A stretch of DNA of 6,030 bases from positions 1-6,030 of the forward strand of contig JAEWAD010000077.1 in the NCBI GenBank assembly GCA_023391905.1, given 5' to 3'. This DNA is from Pseudomonadota bacterium (GTDB lineage: Bacteria; Pseudomonadota; Alphaproteobacteria; Rhizobiales; Kaistiaceae). This document shows, one piece after another, positions 1-5,880 of the stretch. Under the pieces are notes generated by a model, which saw only the letters and a program-made list of their open reading frames with translations, was not told the origin of the DNA and searched no databases. Positions within the stretch are counted from its first letter, which is position 1; each line of letters starts with the position of its first letter. A program made the position numbers and the translations under genes.

Positions 1-16
1 GGACTTTTCAGCCGCG

Positions 17-38
17 GGCCGGCCATTCATGGCCGGCC
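17..38. repeat. Inverted repeat / stem-loop upstream of the ABC permease
   Basis: Arms 17-26 and 29-38 are perfect reverse complements (GGCCGGCCAT / ATGGCCGGCC). As RNA this would form a 9-bp, almost all G-C stem closed by a 4-base loop. No T-tract follows, so it does not look like a classical intrinsic terminator. It sits 33 bases before the permease start. Between the binding-protein gene and the membrane-component genes of ABC importers, such hairpins often stabilise the upstream mRNA or attenuate read-through, which is the inferred role here. The upstream gene is outside the window, so this cannot be confirmed. Confidence 0.5.
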
Positions 39-71
39 GGCGGCGTTCTGCTGCCTCAGGATCCGATTTTC

Positions 72-725
72 ATGAATGATTATCTGCAGTTACTGCAAAC
101 CTATTTTCCCTATATCGCCAAGGGCGCGATCATCACGCTCGAGCTGACCGTGTTCTCGCTGATCGGCAGCGTCGTCATCGGCCTGCTCGCCACCTTCGCC
201 AAGATGTCGGGCATCCGCGTCCTTGGCTATATCGCGGGCATCTATATCGAGCTGATCCGCGCGACCCCGGCGCTGCTGCAGCTGTTCATCATCTATTTCG
301 GCCTGACCTCGTTCGGGATCCGGCTGGAGCCGATGGCCGCCGCGATCATCACCCTGTCGCTGGTCGGCGGCGCCTACGCGGCGGAAATCTTCCGGGCCGG
401 CATCGAGGCGGTCGATCGCGGCCAGTTCGAGGCGGCGCGCAGCCTCGGCATGTCGACGCCGCTCGCCATGCGCCGGATCATCCTGCCGCAGGCCGGCGTG
501 ATCATCTTGCCGCCCTTCACCAATTTCATCATTTCCATGATCAAGGACACGTCGCTGGCCCTGACCATCTCCGTGCCGGAGATCATGTACCGGTCCTACG
601 ACGCGTCGAGCCAGTCCTATCGCAGCATGGCGATCTACTCGATGGCGGCGATCCTCTATCTGGCGATCTGCCTGCCGCTGTCCCGCGTCGCCAAGAGACT
701 CGAACGCAAGAGGGCGGCCCAGTGA
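72..725 (+). CDS. Polar amino acid ABC transporter permease (HisMQ type)
   Basis: This is an inner-membrane subunit of a polar amino acid importer (PAAT/HisMQ family), which forms the translocation channel and couples to the ATPase encoded next. The 217-residue length is normal for the family. Hydrophobic stretches at about residues 18-42, 52-77, 87-105, 140-157 and 186-204 fit five membrane segments. The family signature IYIELIRATPALLQLF is at 57-72. The cytoplasmic EAA coupling loop is at 120-139 (EAARSLGM, with the conserved G126 and the ILPQ end), followed by the usual KDTSLA at 158-163. The ATG at 72 was chosen because AGGA lies at 58-61, ten bases upstream, and the N-terminus then matches family architecture; the frame stays open further upstream. 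The stop overlaps the GTG start of the ATPase gene, so the two are translationally coupled. No binding-protein gene or second permease is visible here. The substrate within the polar amino acid or opine range cannot be told from sequence. Confidence 0.93.
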   Translation: MNDYLQLLQTYFPYIAKGAIITLELTVFSLIGSVVIGLLATFAKMSGIRVLGYIAGIYIELIRATPALLQLFIIYFGLTSFGIRLEPMAAAIITLSLVGGAYAAEIFRAGIEAVDRGQFEAARSLGMSTPLAMRRIILPQAGVIILPPFTNFIISMIKDTSLALTISVPEIMYRSYDASSQSYRSMAIYSMAAILYLAICLPLSRVAKRLERKRAAQ

Positions 726-1471
726 GCGCACCGATCCTTCATCTCGACGGCCTCCAGATGGCCTTCGGCGCGGTCCAGGTGCTGCGCGGCGTCGACCTCA
801 CGGTCCGCGAAGGCGAGAGCGTCGCCATCATCGGGCCGAGCGGCTCCGGCAAGAGCACGCTGCTGCGCTGCCTCAACCGGCTGGAGACGCCGACCGGCGG
901 TACGGTGACCTTCGAGGGCAAGCCGATCACCGAGAAGACGAACGTCAACCATCTGCGCCAGCGGATGGGCATGGTGTTCCAGCACTTCAATCTGTTCCCG
1001 CACATGACGGCCCTCGGCAACATCATCGAGGCGCCGATCCATGTGCTGAAGATGGACCGGGCCAAGGCGGAGGCGCGCGGGCGCGAGCTGCTCGGCAAGG
1101 TCGGACTGCTGGAAAAGGCGGATTTCTATCCGCGCCAGCTTTCCGGCGGCCAGAAGCAGCGCGTCGCCATCGCCCGCTGCCTGGCGATGAACCCGCGTCT
1201 GCTGCTGCTCGACGAGATCACCTCGGCGCTCGACCCGGAACTGGTCGGCGAGGTGCTCGACGTCGTGCGCGATCTCGCCCGGCAGGGCATGACGATGATG
1301 CTGGTGACGCACGAGATGCGCTTCGCCCGCGAAGTCGCCGATCGCGTCGTGTTCATGGATGGCGGCGTCGTCGTCGAGGCCGGGCCGCCGGAAGAGATCT
1401 TCACCCGGCCGAAGAGCCCGCGCCTGCAGAAATTCCTGAAGGCGGTTCTGGAGCAGGTTTCCGAGGCCTGA
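722..1471 (+). CDS. Polar amino acid ABC transporter ATP-binding protein (GlnQ/HisP type)
   Basis: This is the cytoplasmic ATPase that powers the importer whose permease is encoded immediately upstream. Every ABC motif is present in 249 residues, the normal family length: Walker A GPSGSGKST at 38-46, Q-loop Q87 in MVFQHFNLFPH, ABC signature LSGGQKQR at 140-147, Walker B LLLLDE at 160-165 with catalytic E165, D-loop SALDPE at 168-173, and switch histidine H197 in LVTHEM. FNLFPH after the Q-loop and TSALDPE are hallmarks of the amino acid subfamily. The residue after DE is I166 (DEITSALD) where many relatives have P or V, a tolerated variant. The GTG start at 722 lies inside GTGA, overlapping the permease stop by 4 bases. 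The Shine-Dalgarno-like AGAGGG at 709-714 is well placed, inside the permease gene. It is probably the last gene of its operon, since a stem-loop and a convergent gene follow. Confidence 0.95.
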   Translation: MSAPILHLDGLQMAFGAVQVLRGVDLTVREGESVAIIGPSGSGKSTLLRCLNRLETPTGGTVTFEGKPITEKTNVNHLRQRMGMVFQHFNLFPHMTALGNIIEAPIHVLKMDRAKAEARGRELLGKVGLLEKADFYPRQLSGGQKQRVAIARCLAMNPRLLLLDEITSALDPELVGEVLDVVRDLARQGMTMMLVTHEMRFAREVADRVVFMDGGVVVEAGPPEEIFTRPKSPRLQKFLKAVLEQVSEA

Positions 1472-1479
1472 GCAGGCCC

Positions 1480-1504
1480 GGCGGGCGAGGGGACCTCGCC
1501 CGTC
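1480..1504. terminator. Stem-loop in the convergent gap, likely bidirectional terminator
   Basis: The arms 1480-1490 and 1494-1504 pair over 11 positions: a perfect 9-bp core CGGGCGAGG / CCTCGCCCG, extended by one G-T and one G-C pair, around the loop GGA. It fills the middle of the 51-base gap between the ends of the ABC ATPase gene (stop ends at 1471) and the convergent lacI-type gene (stop at 1523). A symmetrical hairpin there could end transcription from both sides. There is no run of T on either side, so termination may be weak or aided by Rho. Confidence 0.6.
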
Positions 1505-1522
1505 ATCAACCGGCTGCGGCCG

Positions 1523-2536
1523 CTAGGCCGTCGCGCCCGCCACGACGCTGACGGGCAGGGTGTATTCCCGCCGGTCGAAGCGGCCGCGCTCGAGCCGCTC
1601 GAGCAGCAGCTTGCCGCCCAACTCGCCCATCTCGTAGGCGGGCGAGCGGGCGGTGGTCAGGTCGAGGCCGGCATAGTCGTTCGAGGCGAAGGCGTTGAAG
1701 CCGGTGACGGCGACGTCGTCCGGCACGCGCGCCCCCCGCATCGCGAGAATGTGCAGGGCGACGACCGCGATCTTGTCGTTGGCGCCGATGATCACCTGCG
1801 GCAGACCAGATTTCTCAAACTGGTCCTCGAGCGCATGGGCGATCGAGGCTGGGTTGCTTTCGTCGCAGCGGATGATCTTGGCCGCGACACCGGCCTGTTT
1901 CATCGCCTGCCAGAAGGCCTCAAGGCGCAGCTCGATCGCCGGCCAGAAGATGTCCGGAATGACGATCAGGACCGATTTCGGCTTCCGCTCGAGCACCAGC
2001 TCGGCCAGCGCGCCGGCGCCGCCTGCATCGTCCTGGTTGACGAAGCAGGTATCGGGAATGCCGTCGGTGGCGCGGTCCTGGAACACCACCATCGGATGGC
2101 TCAACGTGCTGAACAGCTTGGTATTCTGCCGGCGGAGCTGGGCCGAGCCCGACAGCATCAGGCAGAGCCCGTCGACGACGTTCTCCTTGACCAGGAACGA
2201 GGCCTCCACCTGCTTCGGCTTGATACCGTGCAGCAGCAGGCCGAAGCCGCGATCGCTCAGATAGTTGGAGAGGCCGGCCACCAGATTGGTGGTGAACGGA
2301 TCGGCCAGGAAGGTCGGCGACGGGTCGACGATCGCCATGCCGATGATCGAGCGGCGCAGCATGCGCAGGCCGCGGCCGGAACGGTTGGGCCGATAGCCGA
2401 GCTCGTTGATCGAGGCGAGGACACGCTGCAGCGTCGCCTCCGCGATGCCGTAGCGAACGCCGTTGACGACCTTCGACACCGTGGCGATCGACACGCCGGC
2501 ATGGGCCGCGACGGTGTGTAGGTTGGGTTTGGCCAT
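1523..2536 (-). CDS. LacI-family transcriptional regulator
   Basis: This 337-residue protein is a DNA-binding repressor/activator of the LacI/GalR family, normally controlled by a sugar or related small ligand. The N-terminal helix-turn-helix covers about residues 5-27 (TVAAHAGVSIATVSKVVNG, with the recognition helix ATVSKVVN). The hinge region follows at about 48-60, where YRPNRSGRGLRM replaces the commoner AxxL form. A periplasmic-binding-protein-like ligand domain starts near 63 (RSIIGMAIVDPSPTFLADPF) and includes FVNQDDAGGAGALAE at 165-180, GANDKIAVVALHILAMRG at 251-268, VPDDVAVTGFNAF at 271-283 and the C-terminal dimer region at 292-320. The start at 2536 places the helix-turn-helix at the normal distance; only a weak GGAG lies 11 bases upstream. 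It converges on the ABC operon and diverges from cfa. The perfect AAACGTTT core 76 bases upstream of its start is the obvious candidate operator, implying autoregulation. The effector is unknown. Confidence 0.95.
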   Translation of the reverse strand: MAKPNLHTVAAHAGVSIATVSKVVNGVRYGIAEATLQRVLASINELGYRPNRSGRGLRMLRRSIIGMAIVDPSPTFLADPFTTNLVAGLSNYLSDRGFGLLLHGIKPKQVEASFLVKENVVDGLCLMLSGSAQLRRQNTKLFSTLSHPMVVFQDRATDGIPDTCFVNQDDAGGAGALAELVLERKPKSVLIVIPDIFWPAIELRLEAFWQAMKQAGVAAKIIRCDESNPASIAHALEDQFEKSGLPQVIIGANDKIAVVALHILAMRGARVPDDVAVTGFNAFASNDYAGLDLTTARSPAYEMGELGGKLLLERLERGRFDRREYTLPVSVVAGATA

Positions 2537-2588
2537 CTCTGGTCATGCTCCGGCAGCGGCGAGCCGTTGCACACGGCCTGAATCAGAA

Positions 2589-2596
2589 CTCTAGAG
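2589..2596. other. Second palindrome (CTCTAGAG) in the lacI/cfa intergenic region
   Basis: CTCTAGAG is a perfect 8-bp palindrome, 16 bases to the lacI side of the AAACGTTT operator candidate. It contains one of only five CTAG tetranucleotides in the window. It could be part of a second protein-binding site or chance. Nothing recognisable assigns it to a regulator. Confidence 0.2.
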
Positions 2597-2611
2597 GATG
2601 ACGTCGCCTGG

Positions 2612-2623
2612 TTAAACGTTTGA
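2612..2623. promoter_or_regulatory. Candidate LacI-family operator in the lacI/cfa divergent region
   Basis: TTAAACGTTTGA has the perfect 8-bp palindrome AAACGTTT (2614-2621) with a central CG, and 10 of its 12 positions are symmetric. A palindrome of about 12-16 bp with a central CG is the standard LacI/GalR operator form. It lies 76 bases before the LacI-type start and 124 before the cfa start. On the minus strand its TTTAAC is followed 17 bases later by TAGAGT, a weak possible -35/-10 pair for the regulator. On the plus strand, TAAAAA at 2632-2637 with a poor -35 at 2609-2614 is a weak candidate for cfa. Either arrangement would put the operator across the promoter, consistent with repression. 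I found no second copy elsewhere in the window. Confidence 0.5.
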
Positions 2624-2734
2624 TACGGCAATAAAAACCGTTGTCCGAGGGTCCACGCGCCGTAATCGGTGCGGTTCCTCTTGCCTTTCCGGTTGCACAA
2701 TCCCGCTCCAGCCGCTTTCATCGTCGGGCTGGAC

Positions 2735-2740
2735 GGGGGA
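2735..2740 (+). promoter_or_regulatory. Ribosome binding site deciding the cfa start
   Basis: The purine run GGGGGA ends 6 bases before the ATG at 2747. It supports that start over an in-frame GTG at 2669, which would add 26 residues with no family resemblance and has no comparable Shine-Dalgarno sequence. Confidence 0.7.
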
Positions 2741-2746
2741 ACACGC

Positions 2747-3988
2747 ATGCGCTTGCTGTCTCATCTTCTGAAGCGGTTCGTCCGGAACGGGCGGCTGACC
2801 GTTCTCGACCATGCCGGGACGCGCCACGTCTTCGGCTCGGGACAGGACGGGCCGGACGTGACGATCCGCTTTACCGACAAGGCGGTCGAGCGGGAGATCT
2901 TCCTCAATCCCGAGCTGAAGTCCGCCGAGGCCTATATGGACGGGCGGCTCCTGGTCGAGAACGGTGGCTCGATCTACGACCTGCTGCTGCTCTTCTCGGT
3001 CAACCGCACCGGGCTTGCCGCGCATCCGATCCAGAAGTCGCTGCGCAAGGCGTGGAAGATGCTGAAGCGCCGGCACCAGGCGAATATCGTCGGCGTCGCC
3101 GCCGACAATGCCCGCTCGCATTACGACCTGCCCGAGGCGTTCTACCGGCTCTGGCTCGACAAGGGCATGAACTATTCCTGCGCCTATTTCAGCCATCCCG
3201 ACGAGGACCTGGAGAGCGCGCAGATCAACAAGCTCCGCCACATCGCCGCCAAGCTGAAGCTGGGGCCCGGCATGACGGTGGCCGAGATCGGCTCGGGCTG
3301 GGGCTCGCTCGCCATCTATCTCGCCGTCCATTGCGGCGCCAGGGTTACCGCCATCAACGTCTCGACCGACCAGCTCGCGACCGCGCGGCGCCGCGTCGAG
3401 GAGGCCGGCGTCGCCGACAAGGTCACCTTCGTCGAGATCGACTACCGCAAGCTCGAGGGCCAGTTCGACCGCGTCGTCTCGGTCGGCATGATGGAGCATG
3501 TCGGCGTCGCGCATTTCGAGGACTATTTCGGCACGGTGCGGCGGCTCCTGAAGCCGGGCGGCTTCGCCATGATCCACGCCATCGGCCGCATGTCGCCGCC
3601 GGGCTCGACCGCGCCCTTCATCCGCAAATACATCTTCCCCGGCGGCTATGTGCCGGCGCTTTCGGAAGTCTTCGCCGCGACGGAGCAGGCGGGGCTCTGG
3701 GTCGACGACTGCGAGATCTGGCGGTTGCACTATTACTGGACGATCAAGGCCTGGCGGGAGCGCTTCCTGGCCGTGCGCGACGAGGTCGTCGCCATGCAGG
3801 GCGAGCGCTTCGCGCGGATGTGGGAGTTCTATCTGGTCGCCGTCGAACTCGGCTTCCTGCACGGCTCCAACATGGTCTACCAGCTCCTGATCTCGTCCAA
3901 GCGCGACGACGTGCCGGTCATCCGCGACTACATCGTCGACGAGGAACGCGCGCTGGCGAAGCGCGAGGCGGCGATCGAGCCGGCCTAG
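2747..3988 (+). CDS. cfa: Cyclopropane-fatty-acid-phospholipid synthase
   Basis: This 413-residue enzyme of the CMAS/Cfa family transfers a methylene from S-adenosylmethionine to the cis double bond of unsaturated acyl chains in membrane phospholipids. It acts at the inner face of the cytoplasmic membrane, usually in stationary phase or under acid stress. Residues 1-110 match the small N-terminal lipid-binding domain. The methyltransferase domain begins near 120 with SHYDLPEAFYRLWLD (124-138) and YSCAYF (143-148). SAM motif I is EIGSGWGSLA (180-189), where E. coli has DIGCGWGGLA. The residues that bind bicarbonate in E. coli Cfa appear conserved: C145, E250 (MMEHVG), H277 (IHAIG) and Y329 (LHYYWT). 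KYIFPGG (294-300) is also typical. It starts 210 bases from a divergent LacI-type regulator and ends overlapping the convergent AraC-type gene by 3 bases. Relatives include mycolic acid cyclopropane synthases and the furan fatty acid methyltransferase UfaM, so a modified lipid product cannot be excluded. Confidence 0.93.
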   Translation: MRLLSHLLKRFVRNGRLTVLDHAGTRHVFGSGQDGPDVTIRFTDKAVEREIFLNPELKSAEAYMDGRLLVENGGSIYDLLLLFSVNRTGLAAHPIQKSLRKAWKMLKRRHQANIVGVAADNARSHYDLPEAFYRLWLDKGMNYSCAYFSHPDEDLESAQINKLRHIAAKLKLGPGMTVAEIGSGWGSLAIYLAVHCGARVTAINVSTDQLATARRRVEEAGVADKVTFVEIDYRKLEGQFDRVVSVGMMEHVGVAHFEDYFGTVRRLLKPGGFAMIHAIGRMSPPGSTAPFIRKYIFPGGYVPALSEVFAATEQAGLWVDDCEIWRLHYYWTIKAWRERFLAVRDEVVAMQGERFARMWEFYLVAVELGFLHGSNMVYQLLISSKRDDVPVIRDYIVDEERALAKREAAIEPA

Positions 3989-4920
3989 ACTGCCGCGAGC
4001 CCCGACCGCAGGGCCGGGGCGAATTCGCTCGGCGGGCAGCCGACCCGGCCGCGGAAGGCCGTGCTGAACGCGCTCGCCGAACGATAGCCGACCGAAAGCG
4101 CCACCTCCTCGAGCGTGCCGGCTTTTCGTAGCAGCGCGTCCTTGGCGAGCGCCATGCGCCAGTCGAGCAGATATTCGACCGGCGCGACGCCCACGGCTTC
4201 GGTGAAACGGCGCGCGAAGACGGAGCGCGACATGCCGACCCGGCGCGCCAGTTCGCCCACTGTCCAGCCGCGCGCGACATCGGCGTGGATCTGCGCGAGC
4301 GCCTTGGCGAGCTGCGGATGCGCCAGCCCGCCGAGCAGTCCGACATGCGGGGCCAGGGCGGGCGCCTCGCGCCGGAGCGTCTCGATCAGCATCACCTCGA
4401 TCAGGCGGCAGAGGATGGCGTCGCGGCCGGGCCGGGCTTCCTCGGCCTCGTCGCGGACGAGCGCGAGCAGGGCGCGGAGCCGGGCGCCGGTCTGCTCGCT
4501 GGCCGGCACATGCACGAAGCGCGGCAGCAGCCCGATCAGCAGGTCGGCATTGGCGGGCTCGCAGCGGATGAGCCCGCCGAGGATCCGCGTCGCCGGCGCG
4601 GTCGCGAGGTCGCCGACGCGCACTTCGCCGTCGAGATCATGCTCGGCCTTGAAGCGCGCGTCGGAGAGCTCGGTCGCGCCGCCCGGCGCGCTGGCGAAGC
4701 TGTCGCTCGTCGGCCGCGCCGAGAGGATGTAGTCGCCCGCCCTGAGTTCGAGCGGGTCTGTTCCTTCCGCCTGGAACCAGCAGCGTCCCTCCGTCACGAG
4801 ATAGAAGGTCGGCCCCGGCTGCTCCGGCACCTGCACGCCCCATGCGCCGGAGCCGGAGAGGCTTCCGAGCAGCACGGTCGCCGGCCGCAGCAGCAGGATG
4901 ACGTCGGTCAGCACATCCAT
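3985..4920 (-). CDS. AraC-family transcriptional regulator with N-terminal cupin domain
   Basis: This 311-residue regulator has two parts. The N-terminal half (about 1-185) begins MDVLTDVILLLRP and includes GPTFYLVTEGRCWFQ (36-50) and LRAGDYILSARP (59-70), the pattern of the cupin-like sensor of AraC-type regulators (AraC_binding/Cupin_6). The C-terminal AraC DNA-binding domain has two helix-turn-helix units: WTVGELARRVGMSRSVFARRF (219-239) and TLEEVALSVGYRSASAFSTAF (269-289), ending in the family signature GCPPSEF (294-300). I chose the ATG at 4920; an in-frame TTG at 4944 would add eight residues but has no ribosome binding site. A GGAT lies about 8 bases before the ATG, so translation may be weak. 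It diverges from the dehydrogenase at 5023 across 102 bases, a very common pairing, so it probably controls that gene. The inducer is unknown. Confidence 0.94.
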   Translation of the reverse strand: MDVLTDVILLLRPATVLLGSLSGSGAWGVQVPEQPGPTFYLVTEGRCWFQAEGTDPLELRAGDYILSARPTSDSFASAPGGATELSDARFKAEHDLDGEVRVGDLATAPATRILGGLIRCEPANADLLIGLLPRFVHVPASEQTGARLRALLALVRDEAEEARPGRDAILCRLIEVMLIETLRREAPALAPHVGLLGGLAHPQLAKALAQIHADVARGWTVGELARRVGMSRSVFARRFTEAVGVAPVEYLLDWRMALAKDALLRKAGTLEEVALSVGYRSASAFSTAFRGRVGCPPSEFAPALRSGLAAV

Positions 4921-5022
4921 CGGGACGATCCGTAACGAAAGCAAGATTTTGCATTATGGATCGAGGCGCCTGCGCAAGCTAGTCCCTTGGTCATCGCAAT
5001 ACGTAACCCGACAGGAGACAGC
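4921..5022. promoter_or_regulatory. Divergent araC-type / SDR promoter region
   Basis: These 102 bases separate two divergent starts and must hold both promoters. On the minus strand, CATAAT (complement of 4953-4958) matches a -10 at 5 of 6 positions and would give a short leader to the ATG at 4920; no good -35 is visible, as is usual for AraC-dependent promoters. Possible protein-binding elements are the imperfect palindrome GCAAGATTTTGC at 4941-4952 (10 of 12 symmetric), the palindrome AGGCGCCT at 4964-4971, and CGTAAC repeated directly at 4931-4936 and 5002-5007. No clear sigma-70-type promoter was found for the plus strand. Confidence 0.4.
5013..5017 (+). promoter_or_regulatory. Ribosome binding site deciding the SDR start
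   Basis: A full AGGAG lies 5 bases before the ATG at 5023. This places the start there and not at an in-frame TTG at 4987, and it puts the nucleotide-binding motif at the usual distance from the N-terminus. Confidence 0.8.
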
Positions 5023-5877
5023 ATGACCCGCACCATCCTCATCACCGGCTGCTCGAGCGGCCTCGGCCGGCTCGCCGCCGCCCGTTTCGCGGCGGAGGGC
5101 TGGAACGTCATCGCCACCATGCGCAAGCCGGATCCGGCGCTCGCCGAGGCCTATCCGGACCGCGTGCTGGTCCAGCCGCTCGATGTCGCCGATCCGGCCA
5201 GCATCGATGCCGCGATCGCGGCCGGCGTCGCGCGCTTCGGCGGGCTCGACGCCGTCGTCAACAATGCGGGCATCACCATGGTGTCGGTGTTCGAGGCGAC
5301 GCCGGACGAGGCGATCCGCTCCATCTTCGAGACCAACGTCTTCGGCCTGATGAACGTCACCCGCGCCGCGCTGCCGCATCTGCGCCGGCGGGGCGGCGGG
5401 ACGATCGTCAATGTCAGCTCGGGCGTCGGCCTTGTCGGCGTTCCGCTGCTCTCGATCTATGTCGCCTCCAAGCAGGCGGTCGAGGGCCTGTCGGAATCGC
5501 TCGCCTATGAGCTGGAATCGCAGAACATCCGGATCCGCCTGGTCGAGCCGGGCGCGATGCGGAGCACGAACTTCACCGCGACGGGGATGGCGGCCTCGGC
5601 CGGCGCGCCGGTGCCCGACGCCTACCGCGCCTATTTCGATCACGCGCTCGGCGCGATGATGGACTATCCCTTCGCTGCGACGGAGGAGGCTTCGGTCGTC
5701 GACGCGATCCATGCCGCCGCGACCGATCCGTCCGACCGGCTGCGCTATGTCGTCGGCCCGGATGTCGAGGAATATGCGCGGCTGCGCTGGTCGACCTCCG
5801 AGGACGAATACCGCGAAAGCATGGGCCGGCTGATGGGGCAGGTTTCGTGGCGCGAGCGGGCCGATGCGGCCGCCTGA
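5023..5877 (+). CDS. SDR-family NAD(P)-dependent oxidoreductase
   Basis: This 284-residue cytoplasmic enzyme is a classical short-chain dehydrogenase/reductase that interconverts an alcohol and a carbonyl using NAD(P)H. It has the Rossmann glycine motif TGCSSGLG at 8-15, D54 in PLDVAD, NNAG at 80-83, structural N105, and the catalytic S133, Y146 and K150 (VSSG...YVASK), followed by VEPG at 174-177. The catalytic tetrad is therefore intact. TGCSSG at the N-terminus and the length near 280 resemble the 17-beta-HSD/retinol dehydrogenase-like branch of classical SDRs. The basic R34/K35 after the second strand (IATMRKPD) suggests NADP(H) preference, an inference only. The substrate cannot be named. 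The gene stands alone, divergent from the AraC-type regulator that probably controls it, and stops 3 bases before the end of the convergent partial gene. Confidence 0.95.
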   Translation: MTRTILITGCSSGLGRLAAARFAAEGWNVIATMRKPDPALAEAYPDRVLVQPLDVADPASIDAAIAAGVARFGGLDAVVNNAGITMVSVFEATPDEAIRSIFETNVFGLMNVTRAALPHLRRRGGGTIVNVSSGVGLVGVPLLSIYVASKQAVEGLSESLAYELESQNIRIRLVEPGAMRSTNFTATGMAASAGAPVPDAYRAYFDHALGAMMDYPFAATEEASVVDAIHAAATDPSDRLRYVVGPDVEEYARLRWSTSEDEYRESMGRLMGQVSWRERADAAA

Positions 5878-5880
5878 GCG

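Noticed and set aside
1..75. A plus-strand frame open from the left edge that ends in TGA at 73-75, giving an ATGA overlap with the permease start
   Set aside because: The implied 24-residue tail (…AFCCLRIRFS) does not resemble the C-terminus of a solute-binding protein, and the stretch contains the inverted repeat, so it looks like intergenic DNA.
1516..1523. GCGGCCGC palindrome near the end of the lacI-type gene
   Set aside because: An 8-bp all-G/C palindrome is unremarkable in this composition and nothing ties it to a regulator.
2669..2746. GTG at 2669 as the start of cfa
   Set aside because: It adds 26 residues unlike the family and lacks a ribosome binding site, whereas the ATG at 2747 has GGGGGA at good spacing.
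2612..3862. Long open frame on the minus strand opposite cfa (416 codons)
   Set aside because: The frame is open because of GC-rich codon bias. Its product is rich in D, R, A and H with no recognisable domain, and it lies opposite a gene with intact catalytic motifs.
3999..4020. Hairpin GCCCCG / CGGGGC just past the cfa stop as a terminator
   Set aside because: It has only 6 bp with a 10-base loop and no T-run, and lies in the AraC coding sequence; pairing this short is expected by chance at this G+C.
2641..4131. Long plus-strand open frame overlapping cfa in another frame (496 codons)
   Set aside because: The product is an R/A/G-rich peptide without domains that runs across the cfa stop and into the convergent gene; it is a frame shadow.
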